A stretch of DNA of 64,000 nucleotides from Jonesia denitrificans DSM 20603 (GTDB taxonomy: Bacteria; Actinomycetota; Actinomycetes; Actinomycetales; Cellulomonadaceae), in contig NC_013174.1 of NCBI RefSeq assembly GCF_000024065.1, positions 992,001 to 1,056,000 on the forward strand. The letters are read 5' to 3'. Below, in pieces: positions 25,705 through 34,350 of the stretch (the stretch's first letter is position 1; each line of letters starts with the position of its first letter). The notes under the pieces are model-generated. The model ran no database searches, had not been told where the DNA came from, and worked only from the letters and a program-made list of their open reading frames with translations. Position numbers and translations under genes: made by a program.

Positions 25705-28410
25705 CTAGGCGCGGGGGGTTCGGGCAGGTGCTTCACCGAGCTCAACAGCGGTGATCGTCATCCCGCCGTGGTGGCTTGCGTCCGTGGAGTCAGGGTCGAT
25801 CGGGGTGACACTGACGTTCTCAGCACGGCCTGCTGCGAGCACATCGGCCAGTGCAGTGTGGACATACGGTTCCCACAGCGTGGGAACGGCAAGTGTCGCA
25901 CTGAGAATGGGGGTTTTCATCGAGACTTTTGCTTCTGACTTCACTTTACGCAGAGTTGCGAGTGCCGCTCCTGCTGCGGCGAGGAGGTCTGATGATGTGT
26001 CAGCGGCGACAACAGACAACTGCGCTGAGGTGGGCCATGGGCTGCGGTGGATTGACCCTTCGCGCCACCACGACCACACTTCCTCTGTGACGAAAGGAAG
26101 GACAGGGGCGAATAGCCGGAGCAGCACGTCCAGTGCGAGTGCGAGGGCTGTGCGTGCAGACTGGGCTTGTGCGCTGACTGTGTCGTGACCATCGGCATAT
26201 GCGCGATCTTTGACGAGTTCTAGGTAGTCATCACAGAACGTCCAAAAGAAGGTTTCGGTCAGTTCTAACGCGCGGGTGTGATCGTAGGAGTTCAAGGCCT
26301 CAGTTGCACGGTCAACGACCTCCGCTAGTGCACCAAGCATTGCTTTGTCGAGTGGTTCACTCACGTGGGCTGGGTCGAGGCTGATGTGACCGTCGTCAGA
26401 AAACGACAGCGCAAACTTTGATGCGTTGAGAATTTTGATCGCGAGGCGGCGTCCGATTTTCATTTGGCCGACTTCGAACGCGGCATCGGTACCTAGGCGT
26501 GCCGAAGCGGCCCAATAGCGCACAGCATCGGAACCGTGTTGTTCCAGGAGCCCCATGGGGGTCACGACATTGCCTTTGGATTTGGACATCTTTTTGCGGT
26601 CAGGGTCAAGGATCCAACCCGAGATTGCGGCGTGCCGCCAGGGTAGGCAGTCGTTTTCCAGGTGGGAGCGCACAACTGTTGAGAACAACCACGTTCGGAT
26701 GATGTCTTGTCCCTGTGGACGTAGGTCCATGGGGAACACTGTGCGGAACAGGTCTGGGTTGCTGATCCACCCACCAGCGATGTGCGGGGTCAGTGATGAG
26801 GTGGCCCAGGTGTCCATGATGTCTGGGTCGCCAACAAACCCGTGCGCTTGCCCACGTTGGTCTTCGGTGTACCCCTCGGGGGTGTCACTTGACGGGTCAA
26901 TAGGGAGTTGCTCAGGGCGTGGCGTGATCGGGGAGTCGTATTGTGGTTCACCCGATCCATCCACCGGGTACCAGACGGGGAAGGGGACTCCGAAGAAGCG
27001 TTGACGGGACACAAGCCAGTCACCGTTCAGTCCTTCAACCCAGTTGCTGTAGCGCACGCGCATGAAGTCGGGGTGGAAGTGGAGTTCCTCACCGCGGGCC
27101 AGGAGTTCGGCCCGCAGGTCGCGATTGTTCGTGGGGCGTCCACCGTTACGGATGTACCACTGACGTGACGTCACAATTTCGAGGGGCTTGTCACCCTTTT
27201 CGAAGAAGTTGGTTTTCCGTTGTGTTGCTTGTGGTTCGCCGTCGAGGTCACCTGAGGCGCGCAGCGCATCGACAATGAGTTGGCGTGCGGAGAACGTGGT
27301 TTTTCCGCCAATGGCAGCATAAAGCTCGAGGCCTTGTTCCGCAGTGATCCACTCTGGGGTTTCTGGGATAATCCGGCCGTCTCGGCGGATGATGGAGCGG
27401 GTGGGGAGGTTGAGTTCGCGCCACCATTGGACGTCAGTGAGGTCACCGAAGGTGCAGCACATGGCGATGCCAGCACCCTTGTCTGGTTCTGCAGCCCGGT
27501 GCGCCAGGACGGGTACTTCCACACCAAACAATGGTGAGGTCACTGTGGTGCCAAATAAGTGTTGGTAGCGCTCGTCATCGGGGTGTGCGATCAGCGCAAC
27601 ACACGCTGCGAGAAGTTCGGGGCGTGTGGTCTCAATGAACAGTGGTGAGCCATCTGCAGTGTGGAACGCAACTTTGTGGTAGTGACCTGGGTAGTCGCGT
27701 GCCTCGAGTTCGGCTTGTGCAACAGCTGTTTGGAAAGTGACGTCCCACAGCCCAGGTGCCTCAGCTTGGTATGCTTCGCCTCGTTCAAGGTTGTTCAGGA
27801 AGGCCCGTTGCGCAACAGCACGCGCCTCGTCGCCGATAGTTTGGTATGTGCGTGACCAGTCAACTGACAGACCAAGTTTGCGCCACAACACCTCAAAGTG
27901 TTTTTCGTCCTCTACCGTCAGGCGTTCGCACAGTTCGACAAAGTTCTTCCGTGAAATGGGTTGTTGGTCGGCTGCTTTCACAGATTTTCCGTCACCACCC
28001 GCAAAAGGTGGTTCGTAGTTTGGCACGTAGGGCAACGAGGGGTCGCATCGGACTCCGTAGTAGTTCTGTACCCGTCGTTCTGTGGGGAGACCGTTGTCGT
28101 CCCACCCCATGGGGTAAAACACATTTTTTCCGGTCATCCGCTGGTAGCGGGCAATGACATCGGTGTGCGTGTAGGAGAATACGTGGCCGACGTGGAGGGA
28201 CCCAGAAACTGTTGGTGGGGGAGTGTCAATGGAGTAGACCTGCTCACGGGTGGTGTGAGGGTCAAAGCTGTACGTGCGCTCGTTGTCCCAGGCGCGGTCC
28301 CAGCGGTCTTCAAGTCCCTCGACGCCAACTTTGTCAGGAACACCGGAAACAGTCGCGGAACGGGGGAAGTCAGGGTGGGTAGCGGCTGCGTTTTTGTCAA
28401 AGACACTCAT
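25705..28410 (-). CDS. valS: Valine-tRNA ligase (type without the C-terminal coiled-coil arm)
   Basis: 901 residues from the ATG at 28410; a TTG two codons earlier has no support. The HIGH motif is PPPTVSGSLHVGH and KMSKS is KKMSKSKGN. The CP1 editing domain lies at about residues 190-350. The protein ends after the anticodon domain, without the Lys-rich coiled coil of E. coli-type ValRS. With LWDVTFQTAVAQAELE this points to the second (archaeal-like) ValS subfamily (inference). It charges tRNA-Val. It is divergent from cofE, and the short gap holds no recognised leader. Confidence 0.95.
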   Translation of the reverse strand: MSVFDKNAAATHPDFPRSATVSGVPDKVGVEGLEDRWDRAWDNERTYSFDPHTTREQVYSIDTPPPTVSGSLHVGHVFSYTHTDVIARYQRMTGKNVFYPMGWDDNGLPTERRVQNYYGVRCDPSLPYVPNYEPPFAGGDGKSVKAADQQPISRKNFVELCERLTVEDEKHFEVLWRKLGLSVDWSRTYQTIGDEARAVAQRAFLNNLERGEAYQAEAPGLWDVTFQTAVAQAELEARDYPGHYHKVAFHTADGSPLFIETTRPELLAACVALIAHPDDERYQHLFGTTVTSPLFGVEVPVLAHRAAEPDKGAGIAMCCTFGDLTDVQWWRELNLPTRSIIRRDGRIIPETPEWITAEQGLELYAAIGGKTTFSARQLIVDALRASGDLDGEPQATQRKTNFFEKGDKPLEIVTSRQWYIRNGGRPTNNRDLRAELLARGEELHFHPDFMRVRYSNWVEGLNGDWLVSRQRFFGVPFPVWYPVDGSGEPQYDSPITPRPEQLPIDPSSDTPEGYTEDQRGQAHGFVGDPDIMDTWATSSLTPHIAGGWISNPDLFRTVFPMDLRPQGQDIIRTWLFSTVVRSHLENDCLPWRHAAISGWILDPDRKKMSKSKGNVVTPMGLLEQHGSDAVRYWAASARLGTDAAFEVGQMKIGRRLAIKILNASKFALSFSDDGHISLDPAHVSEPLDKAMLGALAEVVDRATEALNSYDHTRALELTETFFWTFCDDYLELVKDRAYADGHDTVSAQAQSARTALALALDVLLRLFAPVLPFVTEEVWSWWREGSIHRSPWPTSAQLSVVAADTSSDLLAAAGAALATLRKVKSEAKVSMKTPILSATLAVPTLWEPYVHTALADVLAAGRAENVSVTPIDPDSTDASHHGGMTITAVELGEAPARTPRA

Positions 28411-28592
28411 GGTCAATCATTCTTCCATAACTTTCATGGGTCCTTTCGGCAGTATTCGTGAGGTTGTCTGTGTGATGTGACGGTGGGCTCAGTTGGCGCG
28501 GTGGGGTCAGCGTATGCTGGCTCCACCAAGAACAGGGTGTGACCTTGTCAGGTGAAGGGCTGTCAGGTGTGAACTGGTGGGAAGGGAAAGAC

Positions 28593-29408
28593 ATGATTCA
28601 TGACGGGGCCGGCAAGCAGGGGGTGAGTGCCGCACTGCAGGTGTGGGCCGTGCACGGAGTTCCCGAGGTGACGCCAGGAATGAGCGTAGCTGAGCTGGTA
28701 GCTCAGTATGCTGGTGCGCTCCACGACGGTGATGTGGTGGTGGTGACCTCAAAGATCGTGTCCAAAGCAGAAGGACGTGTCGTCCGGGCGGATGATCGGG
28801 AGGCTGCGATCACAAGTCAGACTGTGCGCGAAGTGGCGCGCCGCGATCGAGTGGACGGACCACCGCTGCGCATTGTTGAAAACCCACTGGGGTTAGTGAT
28901 GGCTGCAGCAGGTGTCGATTCCTCCAACACGAGCGAGGGGACGGTGCTGTTGTTGCCCGAGGACCCTGATTATTCCGCCCGACAGATCCGTGAGTTTCTG
29001 TGGGAAAAACGGACAGTCAACGTCGCCGTCATTGTGTCAGATACGGTGGGGCGACCGTGGCGCAGTGGGCAAACTGATATCGCCATCGGTGTTGCTGGGA
29101 TGCAACCTTGGCGAGACTACCGTGGGCAAGTGGATCAAGCGGGACGTGCGTTGCACGTGACGATGAGCGTGATTGTGGATGAGTTGGCTGCTGCCAGCGA
29201 TGTGGTGCGCGGAAAGAATAATGGCCGTCCGCTCGCTGTGGTCCGAGGTGTGAGTGAGGATGTGTTGCCGCCGGGAGACCACGGCCCCGGTGCACGGTCG
29301 TTAGTGCGTCTTGGCGAGGATGATTTGTTTGCTCGGGGAAGCAAAGAGGCCTTTGATGAGGGTTTCGCTGCTGGGCTTCGAGCCCGTGAGCGTCGCGCTC
29401 CACAGTGA
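28593..29408 (+). CDS. cofE: Coenzyme F420-0:L-glutamate ligase
   Basis: 271 residues from the ATG at 28593, which has a purine-rich GAAGGGA upstream; a GTG at 28539 would add 18 residues. CofE features are [38 protein letters not shown] (metal and GTP site) and [15 protein letters not shown]. It adds glutamates to F420-0 using GTP. It is the CofE-only form, without the nitroreductase-like domain of mycobacterial FbiB. Convergent with a three-gene ABC cassette ending 24 bases away; no other F420 synthesis gene is in the window. Confidence 0.92.
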   Translation: MIHDGAGKQGVSAALQVWAVHGVPEVTPGMSVAELVAQYAGALHDGDVVVVTSKIVSKAEGRVVRADDREAAITSQTVREVARRDRVDGPPLRIVENPLGLVMAAAGVDSSNTSEGTVLLLPEDPDYSARQIREFLWEKRTVNVAVIVSDTVGRPWRSGQTDIAIGVAGMQPWRDYRGQVDQAGRALHVTMSVIVDELAAASDVVRGKNNGRPLAVVRGVSEDVLPPGDHGPGARSLVRLGEDDLFARGSKEAFDEGFAAGLRARERRAPQ

Positions 29409-29431
29409 CAATGGTGATGCGATTGCTCGAT

Positions 29432-30313
29432 TTACTGCACGCCAAGAGTTGTGTGGGGGCATTCTTGCTTTGATGGTTCAGGCAACGGGTTCAGAGCGAT
29501 GATGAGTTCTCCGGTGTCCGGGTGGTCAAACATTGTGGCGTCGACTCCGTAGACTGCCCGGATTCGTGCGGGAGTTAAGACGTGGCGTGGTGTACCAGTG
29601 GCCACTATTCGCCCATGGTCAAGCAGGATGAGATTGTCGCAATAGCGTGCAGCGAGGGTGAGGTCGTGCATGGCGATCACCACGGTCGTCTGCGTGGCTA
29701 CCTCTGGTGCTTTCCCACTGGCGGTGGGGGGCGTTGAGGTGCGGTGTGCCTGAGTGCTCACCGCGGCCAACACCTCAAATTGCGCACGAATATCAAGGTG
29801 GTTGGTGGGCTCGTCCACAAGGAGGATCTTGGGTTGTTGGGTAAATGCGCGCGCGACGTGGGTACGTTGGCTTTCTCCTCCGGACAGTGTCGTCATATCA
29901 CGGCTGGCAAACGATGTCAGCTCCATCATGGTGATGTAGTGGTCAGTGACAGCGGCGTCATGAGGGGTTTCGCCAGCAAATAATGACCGATGCGGGATGC
30001 GGCCTAAGGCTACCGCGTCACGGACCGTCACCGGGGCGCCGGTATCGTTGTGCTGGTCGATTGTGGCCATCAGGCAGGCTCGACGGCGCGCACTCCAGGC
30101 GTGGACGTCGACACCGTCAAGGGTGACGTGTCCTTGTGTGGGGCGTATAGCTCCAGACAGGAGCCGTAACAGGGTTGATTTCCCGCTCCCATTGGGGCCT
30201 AATAGTCCGGTGACTTTACCGTGGGGGAAATCGACGGTCACATCGGTAAGAATGGGCACGCTACCAGCGTGCCAGGAGACGTGTGATAGCCGCAGCTGGT
30301 GGGGTTCGGTCAT
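29432..30313 (-). CDS. Putative F420-0 ABC transporter, ATP-binding protein
   Basis: 293 residues from the ATG at 30313, overlapping the permease stop by four bases. It is a FecE/BtuD-type ATPase: Walker A GPNGSGKST, signature LSGGESQRTHVARAF, Walker B ILLVDEPTNHLD, switch His in IAMHD. A 20-residue S/T/P insert follows Walker B at about residues 195-215. By sequence alone it is an iron-siderophore/cobalamin-family ATPase. The F420-0 assignment rests on the cofE neighbour and on the known actinobacterial three-gene cassette found with cofE. Confidence 0.85.
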   Translation of the reverse strand: MTEPHQLRLSHVSWHAGSVPILTDVTVDFPHGKVTGLLGPNGSGKSTLLRLLSGAIRPTQGHVTLDGVDVHAWSARRRACLMATIDQHNDTGAPVTVRDAVALGRIPHRSLFAGETPHDAAVTDHYITMMELTSFASRDMTTLSGGESQRTHVARAFTQQPKILLVDEPTNHLDIRAQFEVLAAVSTQAHRTSTPPTASGKAPEVATQTTVVIAMHDLTLAARYCDNLILLDHGRIVATGTPRHVLTPARIRAVYGVDATMFDHPDTGELIIALNPLPEPSKQECPHTTLGVQ

Positions 30314-31419
30314 TGCGGTGTTCCTGACCGGTGGCGGTACAGCGCCCACGCGAAAATGGGAGCTCCGACAAGTGCCGTGATGACACCGACGGGGATTTCT
30401 TTTGGCTCCATGATTATGCGTGCAAGGGTGTCACTCCACATCAAAAAAACTGCACCACACATGGCAGAGAACGGTAACAGAAGGCGGTGGCGGGGGCCGG
30501 TAAACAGACGAACCGTATGCGGCACAATGATGCCGATAAACCCAATCGCCCCAGAAATAGAGACCAAAACCCCGACGAGCAAAGCAACAGCGATGAGAAG
30601 CGCCCATCGCCATTGCTCAACACGCACACCCAGCGCATGGGCATGGGACTCGCCAAAGGTGAACGCATCAAGGACGTTTCCTGTGGCAAGGAGCGGTAGC
30701 CCCACTACGACATATACAGCTACGCCAATGGCGGCTGAGTCCCAACTCGCTGATGCTAATGAGCCCAAAAGCCAGGCAAGAACCTCACGGTAGGTGTCTC
30801 CGGAAGCAGCGGTGAACACAACAAAAGAAACCAGTGCAGAGCACAATTGCGACACCGCGAGCCCGGCCAGAATCACCCGGGTAGGGGTGACGGTACCGAG
30901 TGCGCGGGCCAGCCCCAACGTCGCGATGAGTGCCCCCAGTGAGCCGAGGAACGCAGCGACAGGCAATGCGACACTCGCCGACAACACCAGCACACTGACC
31001 GCCCCTAACGATGCCCCTGACGACAACCCCACCAAATAGGGGTCCGCGAGAGGGTTGCGGGTCAGTGACTGCATGATGACGCCACTGATTGCCAACCCGG
31101 CTCCCACGAAACCTGCGGTAAGGACCCGAGGGAGGCGCAAATCCCACACCATTGCGTGTTCCAATCGGGACACCGCCACCCCAGGGAACCCCTCGCCCAC
31201 ACCACTTTCAGTGGCGAACACCTGGAGCACCTGCGCCACACTGATCTGTGCCGGGCCAACCAATACACCGCCGATGATGCTGGCGAGCACAACAACAAGT
31301 CCGGCGACCCCCCACGCGAGGGCCGCCCACCGGGGGCGTCCACCACGCGCACCAGTTGGCGCGGATTGCTCACCAGCCACCTGATGTGGACGGGGAATGT
31401 CGGTGGCTACCTGCGCCAT
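30310..31419 (-). CDS. Putative F420-0 ABC transporter, permease (FecCD family)
   Basis: 369 residues, ATG start. About ten membrane segments are visible from residue 30 on, with FecCD motifs: [39 protein letters not shown] and GAIGFIGIIVPHTVR. The first 28 residues are hydrophilic. It forms the homodimeric channel of a type II importer. The same family imports siderophores, haem and cobalamin, so substrate cannot be read from it. It starts six bases from the binding-protein stop and overlaps the ATPase start. Confidence 0.87.
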   Translation of the reverse strand: MAQVATDIPRPHQVAGEQSAPTGARGGRPRWAALAWGVAGLVVVLASIIGGVLVGPAQISVAQVLQVFATESGVGEGFPGVAVSRLEHAMVWDLRLPRVLTAGFVGAGLAISGVIMQSLTRNPLADPYLVGLSSGASLGAVSVLVLSASVALPVAAFLGSLGALIATLGLARALGTVTPTRVILAGLAVSQLCSALVSFVVFTAASGDTYREVLAWLLGSLASASWDSAAIGVAVYVVVGLPLLATGNVLDAFTFGESHAHALGVRVEQWRWALLIAVALLVGVLVSISGAIGFIGIIVPHTVRLFTGPRHRLLLPFSAMCGAVFLMWSDTLARIIMEPKEIPVGVITALVGAPIFAWALYRHRSGTPQ

Positions 31420-31424
31420 GAAGG

Positions 31425-32492
31425 TCAGTCCTCCACGGTCAGGGCCGCGAGTTGGTCTGCGAGCGCCACCGCTCCATCCGCGGTACGCACACCTGGTTCT
31501 GTGGGCGGGAAGTCAATGACAAGATAACGGTCGTTCACAACCGCGTCGAGTGTTGATGCCACTGGGTGACTTGTCAAGATGTCCTTCTTTTTTTGCGCTG
31601 AGGACCATGACGAATCCACGAGGACAATGACGTCAGGGTTAGCATCAATGATTGCTTCCCAAGACATGGGTCCCCAGGTGTCGTCAATGTCTGATCCGAT
31701 GTTACGCAGTCCTACGGTATCCATGACGAGCTGAGCTGAACCTGAACCTCCGCCGACGAATGGGGTGTCAGAGCCTGAGGAAAACCATAGGGCGCTGAGT
31801 CCACGACTATCGGGAGAGATCGCTGCCAGTTGTTCATTCATGGTGTCGACCAGGCTTTGTGCCTCACTGTGTGCATCGAATATTGTGCCGACTGTTGTGA
31901 TCTCTTGTGCTAACGACTCCCAGGTCAAGGGATCAGGCCGGTACCCGTCTTCTTTGCAGGCGGATGGTGCGACAAGAGTGTTCACCCCCAGTTGGGTCAG
32001 TCGGTCGCGATCGGCTAGTCCTTCTGTGGTGACCATTGATTCCCAGCCTGCAAAAATCAGATCTGGTTCGGTTTCTAAGACTTTTTCCAATGATGGGAGA
32101 CGTTCATCAAGTGGTGCCGACACGGCGGGTACTTGTGCGGCCTCATCCTCGAGCCAGGGGGCAACTGGGCCGTCAAGATAGCTTGTTGCAACGATCCGGT
32201 CACCACGTCCGAGGGCAAGGAGCAGTTCCGTAGTGGAGGATTTGAGGGTGACGACGCGCTCGGGTACTGAATCGAATGTGGCGGTCGTCCCACAATTGTC
32301 CACAGTCAGGGGGTAAGTGGTGGCTTCCCGTGTTTGGCTCGACGATGCGTTTGTGGTGGGTGAGTCTGGTGACGGCTGTGAAGGGGCAGAGCAACTTGCT
32401 ACCAGCACGGCGCACAGTGAAGCACCCACGACAGCTCGCACACCACCACGAGGGCGGTACAACAAAGGAACAGGGAAGAAAGACGCAGACAC
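31425..32492 (-). CDS. Putative F420-0 ABC transporter, substrate-binding lipoprotein
   Basis: 355 residues, GTG start with GAGGTG eight bases upstream. A lipoprotein signal runs to the lipobox LVASC near residue 34. It has the type III binding fold (BtuF/FhuD-like): PERVVTLKSSTTELLLALG, PDLIFAGWESMVTTEG and NPDVIVLVDSSWSSAQKKK. A Cys in the APSACKEDGYRPD loop is unusual for siderophore binders. It is the first gene of the cassette. No iron (DtxR/IdeR) box and no cobalamin riboswitch are evident upstream, which weakly favours a ligand other than iron or B12. Confidence 0.85.
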   Translation of the reverse strand: MSASFFPVPLLYRPRGGVRAVVGASLCAVLVASCSAPSQPSPDSPTTNASSSQTREATTYPLTVDNCGTTATFDSVPERVVTLKSSTTELLLALGRGDRIVATSYLDGPVAPWLEDEAAQVPAVSAPLDERLPSLEKVLETEPDLIFAGWESMVTTEGLADRDRLTQLGVNTLVAPSACKEDGYRPDPLTWESLAQEITTVGTIFDAHSEAQSLVDTMNEQLAAISPDSRGLSALWFSSGSDTPFVGGGSGSAQLVMDTVGLRNIGSDIDDTWGPMSWEAIIDANPDVIVLVDSSWSSAQKKKDILTSHPVASTLDAVVNDRYLVIDFPPTEPGVRTADGAVALADQLAALTVED

Positions 32493-32621
32493 GGGGACAC
32501 CTCAACGTGGGAGTAAGCCGACAGAACAACACACACTTTGTGTGGCCATCGGCGAACAACCACGCCAACTCACTGCACTAACACCAGGGCAGGGGCCGTT
32601 AAAGAAGCATAACGCCTTCTG

Positions 32622-33437
32622 CTATCCCTGGTCACGCAGTTGTGCGTCACGGGCAACTGTTGCAGCCACCGCTTGGGTGACTGTTGATAAGAACCCATGT
32701 CGTTCCAACTCCAAGAGTCCTGCAACTGTTGTTCCGCCAGGAGAACACACTGAATCGATCAGTTCCCATGGGTGACGGTCAGACCCGGCTAGCAACGACG
32801 CTGACCCACGCACTGCTTGTGCAGCAACCGCGGTTGCCACATCTTTGGGCATGCCCGCGGCAACAGCACCACGGGAGAGCGCATCGATAAACAAGAACGT
32901 AAACGCAGGAGAGCTGCCAGCAATTGCAGTAAATGCGGAAAAGAGTGACTCATCAAGGACCGCGACCTGGCCAACCGCCTCAAATGCAGCAACCACTGAT
33001 GCTTCGTCGGTCGAGGTGGCGTGTTCATTCACACAGACAGCGGTCATCCCTTCACGCAGGGAGGAATTGACGTTGGGCATGGCGCGAGCAATTCGGGTCC
33101 GTGCGGGAAGCATGTCAGCGAGTTGGCGAAGTGTCAGGCCTGCCGCCACTGACACCACGAGAGGGTCTGACTGCTCGATCTCCTCACCAATTTCCTCACA
33201 CACAGTCTCAAACTGGGCGGGTTTGACTGCGAGAACTAAGATGTCTGACTCAAGCGCCACCAGAACGTTAGAGTCCAAGGACCGCACCCCCAACTCGGCG
33301 GCAAAAGCCTCGCGGCGAGCATGGTCGCGCGATGAGACAACGATGTCTGACGCATTCACGAGCCCGCTTGTAATTAACCCGCGAATGATCGCACTGGCCA
33401 TATTTCCGATACCGATAAAACCGACTGTGGTGCTCAT
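32622..33437 (-). CDS. proC: Pyrroline-5-carboxylate reductase
   Basis: 271 residues from the ATG at 33437, with GGGAGG eight bases upstream; the frame runs open to 33593, but the added 52 residues are Cys/Arg-rich and unlike the family. The Rossmann motif is VGFIGIGNMASAII at the very N terminus. The C-terminal dimer domain has GSSPAFTFLFIDAL and SPGGTTVAGLLELE, the ProC signature. It reduces pyrroline-5-carboxylate to proline with NAD(P)H. Single gene. Confidence 0.96.
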   Translation of the reverse strand: MSTTVGFIGIGNMASAIIRGLITSGLVNASDIVVSSRDHARREAFAAELGVRSLDSNVLVALESDILVLAVKPAQFETVCEEIGEEIEQSDPLVVSVAAGLTLRQLADMLPARTRIARAMPNVNSSLREGMTAVCVNEHATSTDEASVVAAFEAVGQVAVLDESLFSAFTAIAGSSPAFTFLFIDALSRGAVAAGMPKDVATAVAAQAVRGSASLLAGSDRHPWELIDSVCSPGGTTVAGLLELERHGFLSTVTQAVAATVARDAQLRDQG

Positions 33438-33560
33438 CGTGATCGCCTCCCTGTCGTGGTTGTCATTCTCCTTCCTACCGTACCGCTCTGTCACCGACAG
33501 CAACATGTGTCCACCTAGTGAGCGCGGACATGACCGTGGTAGACGAACGCACCGTTCGCT

Positions 33561-33568
33561 GTGACAAT
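33561..33568 (+). promoter_or_regulatory. -10 element placing transcription start at the leader ORF's ATG
   Basis: TGTGACAAT, an extended -10 with GACAAT at 33563-33568, ends six bases before the ATG at 33575. This spacing suits a leaderless transcript. No clear -35 was found. Confidence 0.45.
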
Positions 33569-33574
33569 AAAGGC

Positions 33575-33667
33575 ATGATCTCCCGCACACCATTGCTGAT
33601 GACCGGCGTATACGCGCCTGTGCGTCGCGTGTGCGCGGTGCTGTGTTGCTGTTCGTGTTGTGCCTGA
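33575..33667 (+). CDS. Polycysteine leader peptide (putative cysteine-responsive attenuator)
   Basis: A 30-residue ORF starting MISRTPLL and ending VLCCCSCCA. Six cysteines fall within the last 11 residues, five of them in the final seven. All Cys codons are TGT or TGC. A -10 element at the right distance suggests a leaderless mRNA, and there is no usable SD. Leaderless polycysteine short ORFs are known in mycobacteria as attenuators of downstream genes: ribosome stalling at Cys codons reports cysteine shortage. Here the next ORF starts 53 bases downstream and is a small protein of unknown function. The role is inferred; the peptide itself is read directly. Confidence 0.7.
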   Translation: MISRTPLLMTGVYAPVRRVCAVLCCCSCCA

Positions 33668-33720
33668 ATAAGCGCCCACGTTCACCCCGGCCCTATCCGG
33701 CCAGCTCACAGAAAAGCACC

Positions 33721-33987
33721 ATGACTGCCCTCTCACTCGCGTTGTCTCAACCAACTGCCACGACCGCCCCCTTGACCGCCGTGACCAGTGTGTCACCGAT
33801 CGTGTCGCGGCCCCCTGGGGCGCCCTCGTACCATCGCGAACCGCTGCGAGCCGAACCGTCCCCCGAAGCAGCACATCGACAGTTAGGTGCCGCACACCTG
33901 AAAACAGGACGCCACGGGGTCATCACCATCGAATACCTTGTCCTGCATGACATCGAAGCATTCAGCGCACGATCACACACTCCCTAA
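33721..33987 (+). CDS. Small hypothetical protein downstream of the polycysteine leader
   Basis: 88 residues from the ATG at 33721 (MTALSLALSQPTATT), with only a weak purine run upstream. In-frame codons reach back to 33631, overlapping the leader peptide in another frame. Third codon positions are mostly G/C, which supports coding. The first half is S/T/P-rich, and the second half (GRHGVITIEYLVLHDIEAF) could form a small beta/alpha unit. I recognise no family. Its place behind the leader suggests it is the regulated gene, or the remnant of one. Confidence 0.45.
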   Translation: MTALSLALSQPTATTAPLTAVTSVSPIVSRPPGAPSYHREPLRAEPSPEAAHRQLGAAHLKTGRHGVITIEYLVLHDIEAFSARSHTP

Positions 33988-34057
33988 CCCACCCGCCCTG
34001 TCATTCGAGACACAGTAACCCGACGTGACGCGAGGAACCTCCACCCGCTACGATGGA

Positions 34058-34320
34058 CAACATGTGGCGTTGACCCGGCTATCACCGGCGAGCCTCCGGA
34101 AGAAAAGGCCATGTCACGCGCAGTGATGAACCGTAAGGACTCACGCCCACCGGGACCCACGCGCGAAGCACAGCCCCAGTAGAACCGGACGGATCAGGCC
34201 CGTCATCACCTGGAATTGAGAGGTCAACTGTGGGGCATCCGCGTCCACACAGTTGGCAAGCGGGGTGGTACCGCGGCTCCGTGCCCCACGGCACGGTGTT
34301 CGTCCTCGCAGCGCCACGAC
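34058..34320 (+). ncRNA. T-box leader (ileS, translational type with ultrashort Stem I)
   Basis: The antisequestrator T-box bulge is AAGCGGGGTGGTACCGCGGC at about 34258-34277, near-perfect to consensus. The specifier is ATC (Ile) at 34081-34083 in a short stem GGCT/AGCC, without the long distal Stem I, as in actinobacterial ileS T-boxes. The Stem II region contains CCCAGTAGAACCG. GTGGGGC (34230-34236) can pair with GCCCCAC (34283-34289), or the latter can join hairpin CCGTGCC-CCAC-GGCACGG (34279-34296). No U tract follows, so uncharged tRNA-Ile probably frees the ileS ribosome-binding site rather than preventing termination. Confidence 0.93.
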
Positions 34321-34350
34321 TCAGCCGGTCCCACCTTGGAGTGCTCCACC

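Noticed and set aside
32492-32622. Cobalamin riboswitch or iron box before the ABC cassette
   Set aside because: A GCCACA-like word is present, but the B12-box context and the required stems are not, and no DtxR/IdeR-type palindrome is visible.
33515-33895. 126-codon minus-strand ORF over the leader peptide region
   Set aside because: No recognisable features, and it opposes the better supported leader peptide and 88-residue ORF.
34216-34350. In-frame 45-codon extension of ileS
   Set aside because: It overlaps the T-box RNA structure and does not look like IleRS sequence; the ATG at 34351 gives the family N terminus.
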